Positions 59,139 to 64,000 of a stretch of DNA of 64,000 nucleotides are shown here, piece by piece (the stretch's first letter is position 1; every line of letters begins with the position of its first letter). Origin of the DNA: an uncultured Erysipelotrichaceae bacterium (GTDB lineage Bacteria; Bacillota_I; Bacilli_A; RF39; UBA660); contig CADANC010000005.1 in the NCBI GenBank assembly GCA_902789225.1, positions 40,581 to 104,580 on the forward strand, given 5' to 3'. A program made the position numbers and the translations under genes. Below the pieces are notes generated by a model. It did not search any database, was not told the DNA's origin, and saw only the letters and a list, made by a program, of their open reading frames with translations.

Positions 59139-60041
59139 ATGATAACTCTAGTAAAAGATATAAAAGATGCAAATTGCATAACACACTCAGGAACTATGCA
59201 TGCAGATGAAATATTTGCAACAGCTTTCCTAGAATTATATAAAGATAATATTAAATTATTTAGAACAAATAATCCTACAGGAAATGATAAAGCAATTATT
59301 TATGATATTGGAAAAGGCAAGTTTGATCATCATCAATTAGATGCTAAAGTTCGTGAAAATGGAATTAAATATTGTGCATTTGGATTACTTTGGGAAGAAT
59401 ATGGAAAAGAATATTTAAAGGATTTAGAAATAGAAGATATTGATGAAGTATATGAATACTTTATAAAAGATTTTGTAGAACAAATTGATGCTATAGATAA
59501 TGGCATGTTTCCTAAAATAGAAGCAAAATTCAAAGTAAAAACATTATCTGATATATTTAAATTATTTAATCCAAGTTCATTTTCTGATGAAGATGAAAAT
59601 ACTCAATTTCTAAAAGCAGAAAACTTAGCAAAAATAATATTAGAAGAAGAAATACTAAATTGTGTAGGAAAAGTAAAAACATCTAATATAATTAATGAAT
59701 TAATAGAAAAGAATGAAAATAAATACTACTTAATATTAGATAAATATATGCCATATGAAGAATTCTTAATATCTAATGAAAAAGCAAATGACATATTATT
59801 TGTTATATATCCATCTAATAGAGACGGTTATTGTATAAAAACAGTGCCAACCTCACCAACTGATAAATCTACAAGATTAGATTTTCCAAAAAATTGGGGA
59901 GGCCTAACAGATGAAGAATTAGAAAGAGAATCAGGAATAGAAGGATTAACATTCTGTCATGCAACTCTTTTCTTAGCAGTTGCTAAAGACTTAGATACAG
60001 CAATCAAAGCAGTAAATAAAGCAATAGAGGAGAAAAAATGA
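59139..60041 (+). CDS. MYG1/UPF0160-family protein
   Basis: A 300-residue protein with the family's metal-binding motifs: THSGTMHADEIFATA at the N-terminus, IYDIGKGKFDHHQ (DHH-like), and EQIDAIDNG. The C-terminal half has TPTSPTDKSTRLDFPKNWGG-type sequence and CHATLFLAVA. Eukaryotic MYG1 is reported as a 3'-5' RNA exonuclease; the bacterial proteins are presumed phosphoesterases of the DHH superfamily. It is followed by an ATGA-type overlap with the next gene. Confidence 0.9.
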   Translation: MITLVKDIKDANCITHSGTMHADEIFATAFLELYKDNIKLFRTNNPTGNDKAIIYDIGKGKFDHHQLDAKVRENGIKYCAFGLLWEEYGKEYLKDLEIEDIDEVYEYFIKDFVEQIDAIDNGMFPKIEAKFKVKTLSDIFKLFNPSSFSDEDENTQFLKAENLAKIILEEEILNCVGKVKTSNIINELIEKNENKYYLILDKYMPYEEFLISNEKANDILFVIYPSNRDGYCIKTVPTSPTDKSTRLDFPKNWGGLTDEELERESGIEGLTFCHATLFLAVAKDLDTAIKAVNKAIEEKK

Positions 60042-60598
60042 AAAAATTAATTGTAAAAAATGTAATAATAATAGGAATAATAATTTTAGTAGCTTGTTTC
60101 TTTACTTATAAAATTTATAATAGATTTCATAAAGAAAGAAGTGTAGATTATGCATCTAGTTCTCTAGATATAACATTTCATGATAAGAGTGGTGAAAAAA
60201 TAAGTATTACTAAAGTCACTCCTCTAAGTGATAATTTAGGTTTATCAGGAAAACCATATGAATTTTCTATTAAAAATAATTTAACTGAACCAGTAAAAGT
60301 AACAATTAAACTAGTTGACGATGTAGAAACAATAGAAAAAGATGAGTGTTCTGAAATAAGTATTCCAAAAGAACATATAAAAGTATCAATAAAAGAGAAT
60401 AATGGAAAAAATAATATATATACAATAAATGAACTAACAGACGATATTCTTCTAGAAACAGAAATAAAGGCTTTAGATGAACAAAATTATACTATACGTG
60501 TTTGGGTAGCAAGTGAAATAGAAACAACTAATTTAGATCTACATTATCATGGTAAAATTCAAATTATTGAAAATGATTCTATTCTAGCAAGGAGATAA
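60038..60598 (+). CDS. Membrane-anchored beta-rich protein, unknown
   Basis: A 186-residue protein with an N-terminal helix (VIIIGIIILVACFFTYKIY) and an external beta domain (about 40-180) with a YEFSIKNNLTEPVKVTIKLVDD strand pattern like Ig-fold proteins. The lone Cys in the membrane helix lacks a lipobox context (VACFF). The start overlaps the MYG1-like stop by four bases. Similar build to the proteins at 45399 and 47395. Function not known. Confidence 0.72.
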   Translation: MKKLIVKNVIIIGIIILVACFFTYKIYNRFHKERSVDYASSSLDITFHDKSGEKISITKVTPLSDNLGLSGKPYEFSIKNNLTEPVKVTIKLVDDVETIEKDECSEISIPKEHIKVSIKENNGKNNIYTINELTDDILLETEIKALDEQNYTIRVWVASEIETTNLDLHYHGKIQIIENDSILARR

Positions 60599-60599
60599 T

Positions 60600-61079
60600 A
60601 TGATAGATTTAAATAGACTATATAATAAAGATGTAGACAAATTAGATATTACAAATAAATATACTATTCCAAAAGAATTAATAGTAGATGAAAGAATTAA
60701 AGAATTATCTGAAATAAATATAGAAGGATATATCAAATTAGAAACAAACAATGATTTAGAAGATGAATTATATGTATGTTGTAATATATCAGGAACTATG
60801 AAATTATTAGATTCAATAGATTTAAGCTTGATAGACTATGATTTTTCAATAGAATATGATGATTTTTTAGAAGAAAATTTCAAAAATAATGAAAATTCAC
60901 TTGATATATTTGAGTTTTTGTGGGAAAATATAGAACTGGAAGTCCCAATTAAATTTACTAAAGTAGAAAATTATGATAAATTTTCTAATAAGGATTGGAA
61001 ATTAATAGACGAAGGATCAAGAGAATCTTCAAAAAACAATCCATTTAAAGAATTATTGGATGATTATAAAGAGGAGTGA
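60600..61079 (+). CDS. yceD: YceD/DUF177-family protein
   Basis: A 159-residue acidic protein at the standard place of YceD, directly before rpmF. It has the family's alternating strands and a central [20 protein letters not shown] segment, related to the C-x-x-x-I/L-x-G-T motif, then a long acidic loop and a C-terminal DPF/NPF-type ([12 protein letters not shown]) end. YceD/DUF177 proteins are linked to 23S rRNA metabolism and L32 in plants and bacteria. An AGGAG site precedes the ATG. Confidence 0.82.
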   Translation: MIDLNRLYNKDVDKLDITNKYTIPKELIVDERIKELSEINIEGYIKLETNNDLEDELYVCCNISGTMKLLDSIDLSLIDYDFSIEYDDFLEENFKNNENSLDIFEFLWENIELEVPIKFTKVENYDKFSNKDWKLIDEGSRESSKNNPFKELLDDYKEE

Positions 61080-61084
61080 TAATA

Positions 61085-61294
61085 ATGATGAAATTAGATA
61101 TTCAATTTTTCGCAGTACCTGATCATAAAGTATCTAAAACAAGAAAAAGAAAAAGAAGATCACATATGGCATTAGATGTACCAGGAATGGTAAAATGTCC
61201 AAATTGCGGAGAAATGATAAAACCTCATAGAGTATGTCCTAAATGTGGATTCTATAAAGGTGAAAACAAATTAGAAAACAATAATGAAGAATAA
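61085..61294 (+). CDS. rpmF: 50S ribosomal protein L32 with an N-terminal Prp-type leader
   Basis: A 69-residue zinc-type L32: [12 protein letters not shown] core and four cysteines (CPNCGE and CPKCGF). Unlike normal L32, which begins M-A-V-P, it starts MMKLDIQFF and then [12 protein letters not shown] matches the N-terminal leader of Firmicutes L27, which the Prp protease cuts between FF and A. Cutting there would give AVPDHKVSK, equal to the Met-removed N-terminus of ordinary L32. The start is ATG 61085 or 61088 behind GGAGTGAT. No in-frame ATG exists at the usual position. Confidence 0.93.
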   Translation: MMKLDIQFFAVPDHKVSKTRKRKRRSHMALDVPGMVKCPNCGEMIKPHRVCPKCGFYKGENKLENNNEE

Positions 61295-61314
61295 GACTTA
61301 GTCTTATTTTTTTT
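61290..61314 (+). terminator. Terminator after rpmF
   Basis: An 8-bp stem (61290-61297 with 61301-61308), TTA loop, T-run; holds the stop codon. Confidence 0.88.
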
Positions 61315-61359
61315 GACTATAATTATAGAATGTATGTTAAAATTATTATAGGTGATTCT

Positions 61360-63489
61360 ATGGAAGATAGAAAAGGATTTACTTTAATTGAATTATTAGT
61401 TGCTATAACCATAATTGGGATAATTATGATTATGACTTTACCTGCTATTCATAATTTACAAAGAGAAAACCAAGAAAAGAAATTTGATGACTATGAAAGA
61501 ACAGTATTAGAAGCAGCTAAAGTATATGAAGATCAATATGAAGAAGATCTTTTTGGAAGAAGTGATACAGGTTGTGCATATATTGACTTCAATAGTTTAG
61601 TACAAAAAAAATTACTATCAACAACAAAAATATCAGGATATGAATGTAAAAATAATAATAATGGTATAATCATAAGAAAACTAAAAGGAACATCATATTA
61701 TGAAGTATATTTAACATGTGATAATGGAAAACCTAATGGTACAAAAAATCTAACGGGAAACAACGATAATTATAATAATATTAAAACTGAACATTGCAAT
61801 TCAGGTGAGGATGTAGACCCTCCACAATTAACAATAAAATGCGATGGAGATGGAGATGAACCAGCAATGGGAGTACAAGGAGATGACTTTAAAGATACAA
61901 AAATATATTATTATTCAGTAACTAATACAAGAGGACAAAAAAAGATACCTAAGTTAACAGCAGAAATACATGATGATATAGTAGGATTAGAAAAAAATCA
62001 ATATTTAACATACGAATGGAAAATATACACTGATAAAAGAGATCAATTAGAGACAAATCCTGACTATACAGAAAAAAATAGAACAACTTTTAATGCAAAA
62101 GATGGAACTACATCTAGAACTGAAAAAAACATAAGAATAATTGAAGCGTTTAAAGAAAAAGATAAAACAGGAAAAGCAATAGTAGATATAAGAGGAACAA
62201 ATATTGTAGATAGAATAGGAAATAAATTAGATCAAGAAGAATCATTTAAACAATGTTCATATTTTTATGATAATGTAAAACCAGAAATGGAAATAAAAAT
62301 AACAGGAAATAAAACAGGAACAAATTATGACCCATATTCGGGAGATTGGATAAATGAACCGATTACAACAACAGTAACAGTAACAGATAAAACTCAAAAT
62401 AATACTAATAATATTTATTCTGGAATAGATATGACTACATTTAATAATTCAAATGTCGGTGGAGCTAAATTATCAGAAAAGGATGAAGCTACAGCTACAC
62501 ATACATATCAATTAGTTGATACAAATAGAAAAGAAGATGATGAATATACAGTTTGTGATAAAGTAGGAAATTGTATATCAAAAACAGCATTAATAAGAGT
62601 AGATACAATATATCCTGTTTGTAAGAGTAGAGACGGAGATCCTAACTGGAGAAATAAAAACATAACAATATATGGAGACTGTCAGGATCAAGGAAATCCA
62701 GCTCACTACTCAGATTGCGAGCAAAAGGTTTATAATACTTTGTATTCTAATGAACAGTCAACTAACAAAGCAACAGCAGGAAAAGCATGTGATAATGCAG
62801 GAAACTGTGTAATATGTAGTGAGGATCAACCAGTACATATAGATAAAACAAGACCTGGCTGTACAACTGAAGGAGAATCAACAGAATGGGCACAGTCAAG
62901 AACAATAAAGTTTAATTGTGAAGATCCAATAAGTGGAGGGGTAAGAAGTAATTGTACACAAACAACCTCTGAGACAATAACATATACGTCTACAACAAAA
63001 ACAACATCAAAGACATGGAATGTAAAAGATAATGCAGGAAACACTAGAACATGCACAAAGAGCAAGGTAAATGTATATATGGATAATACAGATCCTATTT
63101 GTTCTCATAGTGTAAGTGGAGAAAATAGTCCAGGAAACCTAGTAAAAATAACATTTACTTGTAATGAACCAGACGGAGAAATAGGATCTGTAGTAACAGC
63201 CCATTATGTAAATGGTGGCTTTGGAGATCAGCCAATTTCTCCAGGTGGAGGTTCATTTTCCAGTCCATATTCATTAAGTCGTAGCTATAATGAAGGAGCA
63301 TATGGTTTTATATGTCGTAATAAAGCAGGAGGAGTATGTACATATGCTCCAGAAGTTGAAAAAAGCAAATGTAAATCTTCTTGTTGTGGAACACATGATT
63401 GTGGCGGCTGTGATCAGAATGGAAATAATTGTAGGCAGTGCCCAGATACATGCACTTCATCTAAATGTTGCGGATACCATGTAAAATAA
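61360..63489 (+). CDS. Very large pseudopilin-like surface protein with Cys-rich Ig-like repeats
   Basis: A 709-residue protein. It begins with a type IV prepilin signal: a short charged leader (MEDRKG), cleavage site G-F, and FTLIELLVAITIIGIIMIM with Glu at +5. About 150 residues of a pseudopilin-like head follow. After this come several modules of 60-90 residues with a C-D-x-(A/V)-G-N-C motif and a D-x-x-x-P-x-C strand (near 398, 476, 557 without one Cys, and 652). The end (669-708) is a dense Cys cluster (CCGTHDCGGCDQNGNNC). Usual pseudopilins have 100-250 residues. A surface, disulfide-rich pilus-tip or adhesin role is possible; sequence alone does not show it. Confidence 0.82.
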   Translation: MEDRKGFTLIELLVAITIIGIIMIMTLPAIHNLQRENQEKKFDDYERTVLEAAKVYEDQYEEDLFGRSDTGCAYIDFNSLVQKKLLSTTKISGYECKNNNNGIIIRKLKGTSYYEVYLTCDNGKPNGTKNLTGNNDNYNNIKTEHCNSGEDVDPPQLTIKCDGDGDEPAMGVQGDDFKDTKIYYYSVTNTRGQKKIPKLTAEIHDDIVGLEKNQYLTYEWKIYTDKRDQLETNPDYTEKNRTTFNAKDGTTSRTEKNIRIIEAFKEKDKTGKAIVDIRGTNIVDRIGNKLDQEESFKQCSYFYDNVKPEMEIKITGNKTGTNYDPYSGDWINEPITTTVTVTDKTQNNTNNIYSGIDMTTFNNSNVGGAKLSEKDEATATHTYQLVDTNRKEDDEYTVCDKVGNCISKTALIRVDTIYPVCKSRDGDPNWRNKNITIYGDCQDQGNPAHYSDCEQKVYNTLYSNEQSTNKATAGKACDNAGNCVICSEDQPVHIDKTRPGCTTEGESTEWAQSRTIKFNCEDPISGGVRSNCTQTTSETITYTSTTKTTSKTWNVKDNAGNTRTCTKSKVNVYMDNTDPICSHSVSGENSPGNLVKITFTCNEPDGEIGSVVTAHYVNGGFGDQPISPGGGSFSSPYSLSRSYNEGAYGFICRNKAGGVCTYAPEVEKSKCKSSCCGTHDCGGCDQNGNNCRQCPDTCTSSKCCGYHVK

Positions 63490-63526
63490 CAGATACTATA
63501 ATTGTTGGAATTGCAATAAAAAGAAA

Positions 63527-63555
63527 AGAAACTAGTGATAGTTTCTCTTCTTTTC
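63527..63555 (+). terminator. Possible terminator between the pseudopilin genes
   Basis: A 7-bp stem (63527-63533 with 63540-63546) with more A/T pairing outside it, then a T/C-rich tail rather than a clean T-run. Confidence 0.5.
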
Positions 63556-63588
63556 TCAAAATATGATAAAATAATAATAGGTGATTCT

Positions 63589-64000
63589 ATGAAAGATAGA
63601 AAAGGATTTACTTTAATTGAATTATTAGTTGCTATAACTATAATTGGAATTATTATGATTATGACACTACCAGCAATTCATAATTTACAAATAAAAAACC
63701 AAAAAAAGAAATTTGATGATTATGAAAGAACAATATTAGAAGCAGCTAAAGTATATGAAGATCAATATGAAGAAGATCTTTTTGGAAGAAGTGATACAGG
63801 TTGTGCACATATTGATTTTGATAGCTTAGTACAAAAGAAATTAATTACTACGACAAAGATATCAGGATACGAATGTAAGAATAGTAATAATGGTATAATC
63901 GTAAGAAAAATAAAAGGAACTTCATACTATGAAGTATATCTAACTTGTAGTAAAAGTGGTGATACAAAAAATTTAACAGGTAATACCGGAAATTATAATC
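63589..64000 (+). CDS. Second pseudopilin-like gene, 3' end outside window
   Basis: 137 codons of a paralogue of the preceding gene. It has the same signal (MKDRKG, FTLIELLVAITIIGI), the same head domain (FDDYERTILEAAKVYEDQYEEDL, TGCAHIDFDSLVQKK) and the same YYEVYLTC strand. The first divergence in content is at the end of the head (SKSGDTKNLTGN). Whether it carries Cys-rich repeats cannot be seen. The AGGTGATTCT ribosome site is shared with the first copy. The gene runs off the window. Confidence 0.88.
   Translation, partial: MKDRKGFTLIELLVAITIIGIIMIMTLPAIHNLQIKNQKKKFDDYERTILEAAKVYEDQYEEDLFGRSDTGCAHIDFDSLVQKKLITTTKISGYECKNSNNGIIVRKIKGTSYYEVYLTCSKSGDTKNLTGNTGNYN

Larger units (their letters stand above)
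61351..64000 (+). repeat. Direct repeat of the 5' ends of two pseudopilin-like genes
   Basis: About 61351-61760 and 63580-63990 are closely similar, including the AGGTGATTCT ribosome site and the first 130 or so codons; most differences are single bases. The copies lie 2229 bp apart. This is a recent tandem gene duplication. The span covers both copies and the sequence between. Confidence 0.85.

Noticed and set aside
61313..61343. Promoter TTGACT with TAAAAT before the first pseudopilin gene
   Set aside because: The spacing is 19 bases and other weak -10 options overlap; not reliable enough to list.
63290..63484. Overlapping plus-strand frame inside the Cys-rich end of the pseudopilin gene
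   Set aside because: It has no ribosome site and lies wholly inside a well-supported gene in another frame.
1..64000. Mycoplasma genetic code (TGA as Trp)
   Set aside because: TGA ends several clear genes at the right place (242, 11457, 42120, 45402, 61079), and conserved Trp positions use TGG.

Overview
This is a 64 kb AT-rich bacterial chromosome segment of housekeeping character. TGA is a true stop codon (it ends the EIIB-like gene, rnpM, rsmH, the MYG1-family gene and the yceD-like gene), and Trp is encoded by TGG. This is therefore the standard bacterial code, not the Mycoplasma code. PolC, DnaI, MraZ, a T-box leader before thrS, RnpM (YlxR), YugP, ComEA/ComEC and AGGTGAT-type ribosome binding sites point to a low-GC Bacillota/Bacilli lineage. 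Several proteins have the short length seen in Mollicutes: Smc of 980 aa, a threonyl-tRNA synthetase without TGS domain, and a RimP-like protein with only the N-terminal domain. Cell-wall and division genes are nevertheless present. An uncultured gut-type Bacilli/Mollicutes relative that still has a wall would fit; this placement is inference.

Layout. 1-9600: end of an EIIB-like gene, rluB, a ferredoxin, two unknown genes, polC, ldh, truB. 9600-14550: the rimP(short)-nusA-rnpM-infB-rbfA operon behind a strong promoter and a leader hairpin. 14565-16900 (minus strand): a CPBP protease, an anchored unknown, and a membrane-anchored glucosaminidase-like protein. 17000-20075: a small FDPGTGS membrane protein, a methyltransferase and a membrane sulfatase-like protein. 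20085-28470: rpsO, pnp, an Asn-rich membrane protein, smc, def (minus), ftsW. 28500-32800: a DHH phosphodiesterase, comEA (apparently with an AUU start), comEC and a decayed gene. 32828-41000: two small unknown genes, dnaI, a degenerate RNB-domain gene, a lipoprotein, an M23 peptidase, and thrS under T-box control with a small extra ORF.

40700-55600 is a reduced division and cell-wall cluster: mraZ with a 10-bp periodic operator, rsmH, ftsL, a PASTA transpeptidase and, much later, mraY. Between the transpeptidase and mraY lie several membrane-anchored unknown proteins, a DUF1292 protein, and two very large acidic/coiled-coil genes. The first of these is split by a 35-bp tandem duplication that shifts the reading frame. 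55647-64000 holds two FAD proteins, YugP, a MYG1-family protein, a yceD-like gene, rpmF and two tandem pseudopilin-like genes with cysteine-rich extensions, the second running off the window.

The most notable observations are: a ribosomal protein L32 preceded by what looks like a Prp protease recognition peptide (normally found on L27); the frame-shifting 35-bp duplication in the giant gene; tandem giant cysteine-rich pseudopilins; a pilin-like two-helix anchor joined to a glucosaminidase domain; an AUU start for comEA; and an RNB-family protein that has lost catalytic aspartates. No tRNA, rRNA, CRISPR array, insertion sequence or prophage was seen.
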